39,482 nucleotides of DNA, taken from the NCBI GenBank assembly GCA_021463865.1, contig JAJTXY010000038.1, positions 1-39,482 on the forward strand. The letters are read 5' to 3'. The translations under genes were made by a program, and so were the position numbers. The notes beneath the pieces were generated by a model. That model was not told where the DNA came from and made no database searches. It saw only the letters and a list, made by a program, of their open reading frames with translations. Below, piece by piece: positions 32,109-39,482 of this stretch. Origin of the DNA: Anaerolineae bacterium (GTDB taxonomy: Bacteria > Chloroflexota > Anaerolineae > Aggregatilineales > J027). How positions within the stretch are numbered: position 1 is the stretch's first letter; each line of letters opens with the position of its first letter.

Positions 32109-32655
32109 GATAAGCGGCCTCCTTGACCGGAATCAACTGGCGAGTTTCCAGATAGGCCAAAATCTCCCCAATACTTTCTTGTAGGCTCTGGCGATCCGTA
32201 TTCACCTCAATTTCGGGGTTAACGGGGGCTTCATAAGGGTCATCAATTCCGGTGAAATTTTTGATTTGCCCGGTCATCGCTTTGGCGTACATACCCTTTA
32301 CATCACGGTCAATACACGTTTGCAGCGGGGCATTGACATACACCTCAATAAAATTGGTCGTCTCTTGGCGCACTTTGTCGCGGGTGGCTTGATAGGGCGA
32401 GATAAACGAGGCCAGCACCCCAACGCCGTTCCGCGAAAGCAGTTTAGCGACAAATGTCACCCGTTCGATGTTTTTGTCGCGGTCTTCTTTGCTAAAACCC
32501 AAATCGCGCGTTAGGCCTTCGCGCACCGTATCGCCATCCAGCCGTTCAATGTGTAGACCCCGCTGCCGCAATTCTTGTTCCAACGCAACGGCGATGGTTG
32601 TCTTACCCGCGCCGGATAGCCCTGTTAGCCACAATGTAAAACCTTGCTTACTCAT
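32101..32655 (-). CDS. cysC: Adenylylsulfate (APS) kinase
   Basis: A 184-residue kinase that phosphorylates APS to PAPS. The P-loop is WLTGLSGAGKTT (about residues 9-20), DGDTVREGLTRDLGFS is the APS-contact region, and the lid is KGMYAKAMTGQIKNFTGIDDPYE cut near 125-145. All family residues are in place. It overlaps cysH by 4 bp and sat by 8 bp, so the three are tightly co-translated. Its presence beside an APS-type reductase is notable and discussed in the findings. Confidence 0.95.
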   Translation of the reverse strand: MSKQGFTLWLTGLSGAGKTTIAVALEQELRQRGLHIERLDGDTVREGLTRDLGFSKEDRDKNIERVTFVAKLLSRNGVGVLASFISPYQATRDKVRQETTNFIEVYVNAPLQTCIDRDVKGMYAKAMTGQIKNFTGIDDPYEAPVNPEIEVNTDRQSLQESIGEILAYLETRQLIPVKEAAYHV

Positions 32656-33356
32656 GATTCTTGTTTAGCTCCTGTTGATGTATGAATACCACATTCAGTT
32701 TTGGCGCTGCTCACCCAACGCCCAGAACGACCATCCGCACCAGCCGTGACGGGTTGAGTACAGGTCGGGGTGTGGCAGCCAATACTGGGATAACTCTGGT
32801 CGTGTAAAGCGTTATAGGGCAGGTCATAGGTATGGATGTACAGCCAAATCATCTCCTCTGTCCATGTGGCAAAAGGGGAAAGTTTGACATTTTGATGTTT
32901 GGTGTCCCATGAAATAATGGGGGTTGAACCGCGTCCAGTTTGGTCACGCCGTAAACCTGTAATCCACGCCGGGTAATTGCCCAAAACAGCATCGAGCGGG
33001 GCGACCTTGCGTATGTGACAGCATTGATCCGGGTCGCGTTCCCACAGCCCCTCCCCATATTCAGCCGCCTGCTGCTCAACCGTTAGCGCAGGGCGTATAC
33101 GGGTCAAGTTGAGATTAAAACGCTGCTCGACCTCATCCATCAAAGCATAGGTTTCTGGGAATAACAAACCCGTATCGAGCGTGAGCACTGGCGTTTGGGG
33201 AGCAATTTCAATCAGCATATGCAGTGTGGCGATCCCCGTTGGCTGAAAACTGGTCACGACGGATAAACCTGCGCCAAATTCTTCTACAGCCCATTTGAGG
33301 ATGTGTTGAGGTGCGGCGGTCTCAAAATCTTGGTTTAGGTGTTCAAAATCGAGCAT
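32652..33356 (-). CDS. cysH: Assimilatory APS/PAPS reductase with Fe-S motif
   Basis: A 234-residue thioredoxin-dependent reductase that forms sulfite and AMP (or PAP). The nucleotide-binding segment begins SVVTSFQPTGIATLHM. The catalytic Cys is in the C-terminal ECGIHT. Two Cys pairs, CCHIRK (about residue 110) and CHTPTC (about 193-198), are the [4Fe-4S] ligands found in APS reductases and absent from the enterobacterial PAPS enzyme. So APS is the likely substrate, although some Fe-S types, such as that of Bacillus, also accept PAPS. AGGAGA lies just before ATG 33356. It begins 2 bp after cysA. Confidence 0.94.
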   Translation of the reverse strand: MLDFEHLNQDFETAAPQHILKWAVEEFGAGLSVVTSFQPTGIATLHMLIEIAPQTPVLTLDTGLLFPETYALMDEVEQRFNLNLTRIRPALTVEQQAAEYGEGLWERDPDQCCHIRKVAPLDAVLGNYPAWITGLRRDQTGRGSTPIISWDTKHQNVKLSPFATWTEEMIWLYIHTYDLPYNALHDQSYPSIGCHTPTCTQPVTAGADGRSGRWVSSAKTECGIHTSTGAKQES

Positions 33357-33358
33357 GG

Positions 33359-34432
33359 TTAGTTCTCCTGAAATGGCAGCAAGTGAAAATCTTGGATGCC
33401 GACGAATACTTCTTGACCGGGTATCGCACCCAATGAACGAACTTTTTCGGGACTCAACAGCACATGCAGTGGCTTGGCAGCGGAAATATCCATCAGTTGC
33501 ACGGTAGCTCGTTCCAACGACCCAGCAAAAGTGATATTCGAGATACGCCCCCGCCCGATCAACGATCCGCTAATTAGCTCTTGCTCAAGGGCCAAATCAA
33601 TTTCTTCAGGGCGGCATACCAGATGCACGTCCTGATTTTGCAGGTGTTCGGTTTCCGACGGTGCAGGTAGCGACACCTGACCCACATAGACGGTTTTCCC
33701 GTTGCGTCGTGCATTTAATACGTTGGCAGTACCCAAGAAATTGGCCGTATAGAGGTGTTTGGGGCGGCGATACAGTTGGGCAGGTGTCCCAACTTCAAGC
33801 AGTACCCCCCGGTCAATAATGCCAATCCGGTCAGCCAGTTCAAAGGCTTCCTCTTGATCGTGCGTCACCAAAATGGTTGTGATCTGGAGTTGTTGCTGAA
33901 TCTCGCGTAGGCTGTGGCGCAGTTGACCACGAATTTTGACATCCAAGGCGCCGAACGGCTCATCTAGTAATAATACGCTTGGATTTGGAGCGAGGGCGCG
34001 TGCAAGGGCCACCCGCTGCTGTTGACCGCCGGAAAGTTGCGCTGGCATCCGCCCACCTAAGCCATCCAGCCCAATCATGTTCAATAATTCCGTTACACGT
34101 GCCTGACGATCTTTGCGATGGGCTTTGCGAACCTTCAGGCCAAATTCGATATTGGCGGCGGCATTCAAGTGGCGGAACAGCGAATAATTTTGGAAGACAA
34201 AACCTGTATCCCGTTGCTGTGGCGACAGGCGGGTGACATCCCGCCCATTGAGTTGAACACTGCCACTGTCTAACGAAGTTAGCCCCGCGATAATCCGCAA
34301 AATGGTGCTTTTGCCGCTGCCACTCGCCCCCAAAAGCACAAACAACTCCCCCTGCTCAATTTCCAAACTCACATCATTGACGACAGTCTGCCGTCCATAT
34401 TTTTTTACCAGATGATCCAGTTGAATGGTCAT
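33359..34432 (-). CDS. cysA: Sulfate/thiosulfate ABC importer ATPase
   Basis: A 357-residue ATPase. Walker A GASGSGKST (about residues 36-44), Q-loop FVFQNYSLFRHL, signature LSGGQQQRVALARAL, Walker B LLLDEPFGALD, and switch His in LVTHDQEEAFELADR are intact. The QNYSLFRHL stretch is characteristic of CysA. A TOBE-type regulatory domain fills the last about 115 residues. ATG 34432 is preferred because GAGGGTGAA lies directly upstream and it starts 1 bp after the cysW stop. The TTG at 34453 would overlap cysW. Confidence 0.94.
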   Translation of the reverse strand: MTIQLDHLVKKYGRQTVVNDVSLEIEQGELFVLLGASGSGKSTILRIIAGLTSLDSGSVQLNGRDVTRLSPQQRDTGFVFQNYSLFRHLNAAANIEFGLKVRKAHRKDRQARVTELLNMIGLDGLGGRMPAQLSGGQQQRVALARALAPNPSVLLLDEPFGALDVKIRGQLRHSLREIQQQLQITTILVTHDQEEAFELADRIGIIDRGVLLEVGTPAQLYRRPKHLYTANFLGTANVLNARRNGKTVYVGQVSLPAPSETEHLQNQDVHLVCRPEEIDLALEQELISGSLIGRGRISNITFAGSLERATVQLMDISAAKPLHVLLSPEKVRSLGAIPGQEVFVGIQDFHLLPFQEN

Positions 34433-34433
34433 T

Positions 34434-35243
34434 TCACCCTCGTTGACGATCAAGACGCCATTTTAGTAGACTCATGACGAGTAAAATCAAGACAGAGACA
34501 GCCCCCAAGACTAATGAAATGCTGTAGGCTCCGATGCGGTTGCGGTCATGCAAAGCGCGATAGACGTACATCGTGGCGGTTTCGGTTTTGCCCTCAATCC
34601 CGCCGCTGACAACGGCCACCGCGCCGAACTCACCCAATGAACGAGCCAATGTCAGCACCACGCCATAAATCACCCCGACCCAAATCCCCGGCATGACGAT
34701 CTGCCAGAAGGTACTCCATCTGCTTGCCCCCAACGTATAGGCCGCTTCTTCGGGTTCAATCGGCAGGCTTTCCAGAACGGGTCCAACTTCACGTGAGACA
34801 AACGGCAGGGCGACAAATGTTTTGGCAAGGATGATGCCGGGGTAGGCGAATACAATCGCAAATGTGGTTGGCTCCAGCCAGCCATTGCGCCCAAACAGCA
34901 CAATCATGGTATAACCCGCGATGACGGGTGAGAATACAAATGGAATATCCACCAATGCGTTGACGAGTGTGCGGCCATAAAAACGCTGCCGGGCCAGCAC
35001 CCACGCGATAATCACCCCAAAAACCGTGTTCAAGAGGGTCGCAATAATCGAAAATTCAAAGGTGATGCGCAGGGCGTGTTGAACACCGTCATCTTGTAGG
35101 GTGTCTTTGATTGGCTGCCACCCGCGCTCAATGGCCCCGTCGGAAATTGCATAAATCGGGGCGATAATCAGCGCCGCTGCATAGGCCAGCACGAGCAAAA
35201 TCAACAGGATTTGCAGAGGATTTTTCGGCCCAATTTCACGCAT
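34434..35243 (-). CDS. cysW: Sulfate ABC importer permease CysW
   Basis: A 269-residue inner-membrane permease with six spans. The EAA coupling loop is EEAAYTLGASRWSTFWQIVMPG (about residues 170-190, cut here). LARSLGEFGAVAVVSGG is the sulfate-permease hallmark. It pairs with CysT to form the channel. ATG 35243 is chosen, giving an 8-bp overlap with cysT behind GAGGGCGGAAA. The longer frame to 35318 runs into cysT. Confidence 0.93.
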   Translation of the reverse strand: MREIGPKNPLQILLILLVLAYAAALIIAPIYAISDGAIERGWQPIKDTLQDDGVQHALRITFEFSIIATLLNTVFGVIIAWVLARQRFYGRTLVNALVDIPFVFSPVIAGYTMIVLFGRNGWLEPTTFAIVFAYPGIILAKTFVALPFVSREVGPVLESLPIEPEEAAYTLGASRWSTFWQIVMPGIWVGVIYGVVLTLARSLGEFGAVAVVSGGIEGKTETATMYVYRALHDRNRIGAYSISLVLGAVSVLILLVMSLLKWRLDRQRG

Positions 35244-36093
35244 GTTTCCGCCCTCGCAAAAAGTCAATGGATACCGTAATCGTGAAGGCCACCGCCAATA
35301 ACACCAATGAAATTCCACTGGCGGCCTGCATATTGCCGGATTCGACTTTGGTATAGATATAAACCGTCGCGGTCTGTGATTTCATCGGAATGTTGCCTGC
35401 CACAATGATGATTGAGCCAAATTCACCCAAACCCCGTGCAAAACTGAGCAGTGCCCCGGCGATGATGGCAGGTCGGATAGCCGGAAAAATGATGCGCCAG
35501 AACGTTTCCCAATTGGATGCCCCCAACGTTTGAGCAGCTTCTTCTTGATTCAAATCCAACTGCATCAAAACGGGCTGCACCGTGCGGATGACAAATGGGT
35601 AGCCGACAAACAACAGCGCCAACATAATGCCGGGCGGCGCGAATAAGATGCGATGCCCCGTATTTTCCTCAATAAAACTGCCGACAATCGTTTGTGGGCC
35701 ATACAGCAGCACCAGCATAACCCCTGTAACCAGCGTCGGTAGCGCAAAGGGTAAATCAATAAAGGCATTAAAAATAGCCTTGCCGGGGAAACGATATTTG
35801 ACCAGCACATAAGCGGTCAGCGTTCCCATTATCGTGTTTATCACTGCCGCCGTAGCCGCCGTCCGCAGCGATAATTTGAGGGCACTATAGGCGATGCGGT
35901 TGTTGATGCTCTCCCAAAAAACGGTCAACCCGTGCTCAAAGCCTTTATAGCTGACGACGATAATCGGTACGGCGATGAGGAGGAACAAATAGCTGACGGC
36001 CAGCAAACGCAGACTCCATTTGCCCCATGCAATGGCTGGGAAAGAAAAGGGACGGTCCCAAAGTCCACCCTTATTCAACGTTTTAACGGTCAT
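35236..36093 (-). CDS. cysT: Sulfate ABC importer permease CysT (CysU)
   Basis: A 285-residue permease partner of CysW with six spans. Landmarks are FIDLPFALPTLVTGVMLVLLYG (cut; about residues 120-140), the EAA loop EEAAQTLGASNWETFWRIIFPA and FARGLGEFGSIIIVAGN. The two permeases share about the same coupling loop but differ enough to be a true hetero-pair. Its start overlaps the binding-protein stop by 4 bp. Confidence 0.93.
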   Translation of the reverse strand: MTVKTLNKGGLWDRPFSFPAIAWGKWSLRLLAVSYLFLLIAVPIIVVSYKGFEHGLTVFWESINNRIAYSALKLSLRTAATAAVINTIMGTLTAYVLVKYRFPGKAIFNAFIDLPFALPTLVTGVMLVLLYGPQTIVGSFIEENTGHRILFAPPGIMLALLFVGYPFVIRTVQPVLMQLDLNQEEAAQTLGASNWETFWRIIFPAIRPAIIAGALLSFARGLGEFGSIIIVAGNIPMKSQTATVYIYTKVESGNMQAASGISLVLLAVAFTITVSIDFLRGRKHA

Positions 36094-37133
36094 TCACCCG
36101 CAACCTCGGCAATTAATCCAGTGAAACGACCTTCATCACCAAACAGTTCCTTACGAACCACGCTCCATCCACCAAATTCCTCAATCGTGAACAGGTCTTC
36201 AATTTCTGGGAATTTCGCGGCCAATTCTTCATCGGCGGCGACTTCTGCCATCACTTCTTTATTGACCGGACGGAAGCCATTTTTAACAAAAATACGTTGG
36301 GCTTCGGCGCTCTGGGCAAAAACTACAAACGCCTCGGCCACTTCCCGCGTACCATGTTCATCTACGTAGGCATCTACGACGGCGATGGGGTTTTCAATCA
36401 GGATGGTCGAAGTGGGATAAATGACGCTATACGTGTTGCCCGCTGCTTCACCCGCAAAGATTTCGTTTTCATAGGTGATGGCGACATCCCCAATCCCATA
36501 TTCGAAGGTCAAAATGCTCTCACGTCCATCACGGTCAAAAACAACCACATGCTTCAATAATTTGGTCAAAAATTCCGTCGCGCCCTCGTCATCCACCGCG
36601 TAACCTTCCACGAATCCACGTCTGGCCGCACCATAGGCCGCCAAAATATTCCATTGAGCGCCTCCGCTCGTCGCAGGATCAGGCGTAATGACTTCCACAT
36701 CCCCTGCGAGGTCGTCCCAATCTTCAATTTCCAATGGATTGCCTTCCCGCGTCGCCAATATCACCACTGAATTGGTCACAAAACCGTTATAGTTCGCTTT
36801 CCAGTCGTGGGTGATGAGTCCTGCATCTACCAGACGGGTCACGTCGCTTTCGACGGATAGGGCTACGATGTCGGCTTCAAAACCACCCGCTACGGCCCGC
36901 GATTGAGCGCCGGATGCTTGGTAGGATTCTTGCACGATAACGGTCTGTCCGGTTTTTTCTTTCCAATAGGCTTGGAAGGCGGGAATGATATCCTCATAGG
37001 CTTCGCGGGGAACGGCATAGGCCGCAAGGGTAATCGTAACGGTCTCTGGTTGATCTTGCGCTTGAGTCGGCACGCCAAACGGAATTAAGCTGAGAAACAG
37101 GGCCAGAATAAGCAGGGTCTTACGGGTTTTCAT
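36090..37133 (-). CDS. Sulfate-binding protein of the ABC importer
   Basis: A 347-residue exported binding protein. A Sec signal with basic start MKTRKTLLILALFLSLIPFG ends at a likely cleavage site after TQAQ/AQA near residue 25. There is no lipobox Cys. The mature part matches Sbp/CysP: SYQASGAQSRAVAGGFEADIV cut near 70-90, LSVESDVTRLVDAGLI, ITPDPATSGGAQWNILAAYG and GIGDVAITYENEI, the family's sulfate-contact stretches. It is the first protein of the sulfate operon. The ribosome site (GAGG, about 10 nt upstream) lies inside the Cys-rich leader frame 37120-37254, which overlaps its first 14 bases. Confidence 0.93.
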   Translation of the reverse strand: MKTRKTLLILALFLSLIPFGVPTQAQDQPETVTITLAAYAVPREAYEDIIPAFQAYWKEKTGQTVIVQESYQASGAQSRAVAGGFEADIVALSVESDVTRLVDAGLITHDWKANYNGFVTNSVVILATREGNPLEIEDWDDLAGDVEVITPDPATSGGAQWNILAAYGAARRGFVEGYAVDDEGATEFLTKLLKHVVVFDRDGRESILTFEYGIGDVAITYENEIFAGEAAGNTYSVIYPTSTILIENPIAVVDAYVDEHGTREVAEAFVVFAQSAEAQRIFVKNGFRPVNKEVMAEVAADEELAAKFPEIEDLFTIEEFGGWSVVRKELFGDEGRFTGLIAEVAGE

Positions 37134-37254
37134 GTTGTTTTATCCTCTTTTTTCGTCTAGGGTCAAAATAGCGGCAACCATCGCAACAACAGCCAGTCGT
37201 CGTTTGGCTGCTACACATACAGTTACAGGGTTGACACATCTCGTAAGAACGCAT
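37120..37254 (-). CDS. Cys-rich 44-residue leader peptide overlapping the sulfate-binding gene
   Basis: A minus-strand frame begins with ATG at 37254 (GGATAGGG just upstream) and ends with TAA at 37120, after the start codon of the sulfate-binding gene (37133). It encodes 44 residues with eight Cys (7, 10, 12, 14, 22, 23, 24, 27): MCQPCNCMC, then GCCCDGC, then a basic tail (RRKKR). Ribosomes translating it would pass over the ribosome site of the downstream gene. When charged Cys-tRNA is scarce, stalling at the triple Cys codons (about 37191-37183) would alter access to that site. The model follows poly-Cys leader frames described for mycobacterial sulfur genes. A small metal-binding protein is the alternative. 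No homologue is known to me. Confidence 0.65.
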   Translation of the reverse strand: MRSYEMCQPCNCMCSSQTTTGCCCDGCRYFDPRRKKRIKQHENP

Positions 37255-37299
37255 GAATCCCTATCCTTTCAAAAAAGAGTGATTGATGAGCCAGACAAC

Positions 37300-37330
37300 A
37301 AAAAAGCCGCCCCAGATTTGGGAACGGCTT
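37300..37330 (-). terminator. Intrinsic terminator in the leader of the sulfate operon
   Basis: On the minus strand AAGCCG (37330-37325) pairs with CGGCTT (37309-37304), and an inner CCC/GGG pair closes a 6-nt loop. Six T follow (37305-37300). It lies 46 bp before the Cys-rich leader frame. It could end the transcript of the 178-residue gene upstream, or act as an attenuator of the sulfate operon. Confidence 0.85.
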
Positions 37331-37426
37331 GGTGATTTCCTCACTTGTGCGCTGCCAATTAAATCAAGGCAGCTTTAGCCCTCCAACATCCGGGTACGTC
37401 AACAGACTGTTGTTAGGACAACAACA
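37326..37426 (-). promoter_or_regulatory. Structured leader before the terminator, possible riboswitch-like element
   Basis: On the minus strand a 7-bp hairpin (TGTTGTT 37426-37420 in complement sense with 37414-37408), a 6-bp hairpin GCTGCC/GGCAGC (37373-37368, 37356-37351) and GTGA/TCAC (37344-37341, 37335-37332) precede the terminator. GGCT (37380-37377) can pair with AGCC (37329-37326), which is the 5' arm of the terminator, so an alternative antiterminating fold is possible. It does not match a SAM riboswitch or T-box that I recognise. No confident promoter was found in 37450-37550. Confidence 0.35.
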
Positions 37427-37550
37427 CATGGCGCAATGGGTGGAGGTAAATAATGTTCGACTCATAAAATTTAAGTTACCCTGCCTATGGAAAAAACACA
37501 AGAGTTGCTTTGGTGAAATTTGACAATCAAAACACTAGGCGGTTAATTGC

Positions 37551-38087
37551 TTATTCCTTCAGATAGCTCTCAAAACCTAGTTTCTTTAAGGCTTTGAGTG
37601 TCAATTCCTCCATATCGTCACGGGCATAATAAAAGCGGACAGAGTTTTTGAAATCTCGGTTTTCGGTCATGTTATACAAATTGCCACGTTGATTTTCTTC
37701 AACACAAAGCAGGGGGTCTACCTCAAACACATAGCGCGTTCTGTAGAGTAAACAGCGGCGGTCATCAGGATTTTTGGGCCTCCCAAACATCTGCTCATAA
37801 AAGGCAAAAATCCCATCCTCTTGGGTCAACTTGGTGGTGAAATCAGGCAAATCACGTATCTTCCCTTTCTTATAGGGATGATATTCAGCGAGTTTGGTAA
37901 GGGAGATTTCGGCTTGTGTATCAGTAAGGGGTGAAATCGTGAGGCGTCCCTTTACTGTTGCGTTGACGACCTGCCCTCCGCCATCTACCATTTTCAGAGA
38001 ACCATTTGCATTGATGTCGAGGAAATGCAGATAATCATACCAGTGCGGGTTTGCACTAAGTACGGTGGGCAATTTTAGGAATGTCAT
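37551..38087 (-). CDS. Unknown 178-residue protein
   Basis: I do not recognise this protein. It is soluble, without signal or membrane spans. The N-terminal half looks beta-rich (NANGSLKMVDGGGQVVNATV, TQAEISLTKLAEYHPYKKG). A mixed half follows with FYEQMFGRPKNPDDRRCLLY and a C-terminal helix (EELTLKALKKLGFESYLKE). Two isolated Cys are not a metal motif. It lies between cobA and the sulfate operon in the same direction, about 90 bp after cobA. The terminator at 37300-37330 lies between it and the sulfate genes. A link to sulfur metabolism is only positional. Confidence 0.7.
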   Translation of the reverse strand: MTFLKLPTVLSANPHWYDYLHFLDINANGSLKMVDGGGQVVNATVKGRLTISPLTDTQAEISLTKLAEYHPYKKGKIRDLPDFTTKLTQEDGIFAFYEQMFGRPKNPDDRRCLLYRTRYVFEVDPLLCVEENQRGNLYNMTENRDFKNSVRFYYARDDMEELTLKALKKLGFESYLKE

Positions 38088-38174
38088 TTCGCTGAATCCC
38101 CTTGTATTGTCAACTGTCTAGATGAATCAGTATACTATGGCAGGAGATATAGGCTGTGATATGGTTGAGGCAAG

Positions 38175-38945
38175 TCAAAACCAATCCAATCCCATATGAC
38201 GCAGGCGCGTAACCTCCCCCATCACCGTAATCGCTGGACTGGATAAGCCTGCCTCCATCACTCGACCCGCTATGGATTCAAGTGTACCCCCTACTGTGCA
38301 CTGATTAGCTGTCGTGCCCCATTGGATGCACACGGCTGGCGTTTCGGCAGAAATGCCTTCCTGTATCAATTCTCGGCAAATCTTTTCCAGATGATTGACC
38401 CCCATCATCAACACCAAAGTCCCCAAACGAACCGCAGCGGCAAGGGCAGGGTAATCAATGCTGTTCCCTTCTTTCGTTGGGTCTTCATGCCCAGTAAAAA
38501 CGGTAAAAGCGCTGGCGACATGCCGATGTGTGACCGGAATTCCGGCATAGGCAGGCACGGCAATCGCACTGGATACCCCCGGCACAACTTCAAACGGGAT
38601 ATTGAAAGCATAACAGGCCAAGCCTTCCTCCCCGCCCCGCCCAAATACAAATGGATCACCGCCCTTAAGCCGCACTACCCTACACCCCTTGCTGGCCCGG
38701 TCAATCAAAATTTGATTGATCTCCGACTGGTCAAGCCGATGTTTTTGCGGCAGTTTACCCGCGTAAATCAGTTCGGCGTCAGATCGGGTTTCCTTGAGTA
38801 ATTCCATTGGGATAAGCCGATCATAAACCACGACATCGGCTTGGCGAACTAGGCGCAGCCCTTTGACCGTAATCAAATCAGGGTCGCCGGGGCCAGCCCC
38901 CACCAAATAAACTTTCCCTACTGCTGCCGATGGCTGATTACTCAT
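38175..38945 (-). CDS. cobA: Uroporphyrinogen-III C-methyltransferase (siroheme pathway)
   Basis: A 256-residue SAM-dependent enzyme that methylates uroporphyrinogen III twice to precorrin-2, the precursor of siroheme and B12. The motifs are VGAGPGDPDLITVKG (about residues 15-29), RLKGGDPFVFGRGGEE (about 98-113), and PGVSSAIAVPAYAGIPVTHR (about 122-141). It is the single-domain form without the CysG oxidase/chelatase part. Its neighbour, with probable chelatase function, overlaps it by 8 bp. In a sulfate-assimilation locus it most likely supplies siroheme to sulfite reductase, which is not in the window. Confidence 0.93.
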   Translation of the reverse strand: MSNQPSAAVGKVYLVGAGPGDPDLITVKGLRLVRQADVVVYDRLIPMELLKETRSDAELIYAGKLPQKHRLDQSEINQILIDRASKGCRVVRLKGGDPFVFGRGGEEGLACYAFNIPFEVVPGVSSAIAVPAYAGIPVTHRHVASAFTVFTGHEDPTKEGNSIDYPALAAAVRLGTLVLMMGVNHLEKICRELIQEGISAETPAVCIQWGTTANQCTVGGTLESIAGRVMEAGLSSPAITVMGEVTRLRHMGLDWF

Positions 38946-39482
38946 TTTCTAACGCCTTTTCCAGTGTCTCCAATGCACGGCTCATCCAGAAATTGCAGGC
39001 TTCCCGACAAGGGAGGGTGGTGTAGGTGGGGGCAGCATTATCCGCCCATGTCGGCTGACAAACACACTGACCGCAAATGCGCGTGACCAAAGCTGCTTGG
39101 GTCGCTGCATCTAAACGGGTCAATTGGCGATAGTTTCCTGTTTGCCGTTCAAGTGTTGCCGCTAATGGAATGGCCTCAAAGTTGCCATTTTTATGATTAG
39201 CCCAATCCGCCAATACCCCCGGATAAATGGTCTCGACAACGGCTGGCAAATCGGAAAAATGAGGTGGCTCAATCCGCCATCCGCGCGGCAAATCCCTTGA
39301 GGTCGCCAATGGCCGGAACGGATTTTCCCGCACGATGCGGCGCAGGATTGGCAAATCGGGGATGAGTTGATAGGGGGTATCGCCCCAAACCTGTACCCCA
39401 TCCAGTGTAATTTCTAACTCTCCCAATTTCGCCCGTTTTTCGTAGGCCACCCAATCCAAAAATGCGGCATGACCGACCTTTG
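38938..39482 (-). CDS. DR2241-like Fe-S protein, C-terminal part (probable CbiX-type chelatase)
   Basis: The 3' part of a gene whose start lies beyond the window. The frame is open to position 39482 and codes for about 181 residues here. The end carries CGQCVCQPTW and LPCREACNFW: five Cys in a C-x2-C-x-C…C-x3-C arrangement, like the Fe-S domain of the Deinococcus DR2241 family. In that family an N-terminal CbiX-like sirohydrochlorin ferrochelatase domain is joined to a stabilising domain and this cluster domain. The 8-bp overlap with cobA fits a siroheme role. The chelatase domain itself is not visible, so the assignment rests on the tail and the neighbour. Confidence 0.7.
   Translation of the reverse strand, partial: KVGHAAFLDWVAYEKRAKLGELEITLDGVQVWGDTPYQLIPDLPILRRIVRENPFRPLATSRDLPRGWRIEPPHFSDLPAVVETIYPGVLADWANHKNGNFEAIPLAATLERQTGNYRQLTRLDAATQAALVTRICGQCVCQPTWADNAAPTYTTLPCREACNFWMSRALETLEKALENE

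Noticed and set aside
37326-37380. SAM riboswitch or T-box in the sulfate operon leader
   Set aside because: The conserved core sequences of SAM-I, SAM-II or T-box leaders were not found. Only generic hairpins are visible.

Overview
The window (about 39.5 kb, roughly 50% GC) reads as a chromosomal segment of an anaerobic or facultative bacterium. The most likely source is a member of the Chloroflexota. That is inferred from the mix of RbsA-type sugar importers with LacI control, an Mbh-like energy-converting hydrogenase, a DR2241-like Fe-S protein and frequent TTG/GTG starts. No rRNA, tRNA, CRISPR array, phage gene or transposase was seen.

Region 1 (1-5494, +) holds a sugar ABC importer ATPase and permease without a binding protein in the window. 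It is followed by an unusual 852-residue soluble protein that joins a degraded RbsA-like ABC domain to GAF, histidine kinase and receiver-like domains. Region 2 (5930-9949) is a MarR regulator facing a SigZ-like sigma factor, a flavoprotein monooxygenase-like enzyme with a Cys-rich tail, and an MFS transporter. The divergent promoters share a perfect 13-bp inverted repeat. The gene set resembles thiol/metalloid stress islands, but the substrate is not shown. Region 3 (10257-16685, -) is a second sugar importer operon: ATPase, permease, Tat-type binding protein, NAD-dependent epimerase and LacI regulator. Three tandem 14-bp operator-like repeats sit at its promoter. A divergent alditol-oxidase-like flavoprotein (16936-18198) faces it.

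Region 4 (18400-26832, +) is an eleven-gene group 4 [NiFe]-hydrogenase operon: Mrp/complex I-like antiporter subunits, small and large catalytic subunits with intact cluster and NiFe ligands, a two-cluster ferredoxin subunit, and a dedicated maturation protease. It probably couples ferredoxin oxidation and H2 formation to ion pumping. Region 5 (27055-30871, +) is a MarR-controlled MacB/LolD-type ABC system with a large FtsX-like permease. A small broken reading frame lies just before it on the other strand.

Region 6 (30930-39482, -) is assimilatory sulfur metabolism. In transcription order it has a DR2241/CbiX-like gene (cut by the window end), the siroheme methyltransferase CobA, an unknown 178-residue protein, then sulfate uptake (binding protein, CysT, CysW, CysA) and activation/reduction (CysH, CysC, Sat). 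Before the binding protein gene there is a strong intrinsic terminator and a 44-codon reading frame with eight cysteine codons. Its stop codon lies inside the binding protein gene. This looks like an undescribed cysteine-sensing leader (attenuation or translational coupling) and is, with the ABC-kinase fusion, the most interesting item here.
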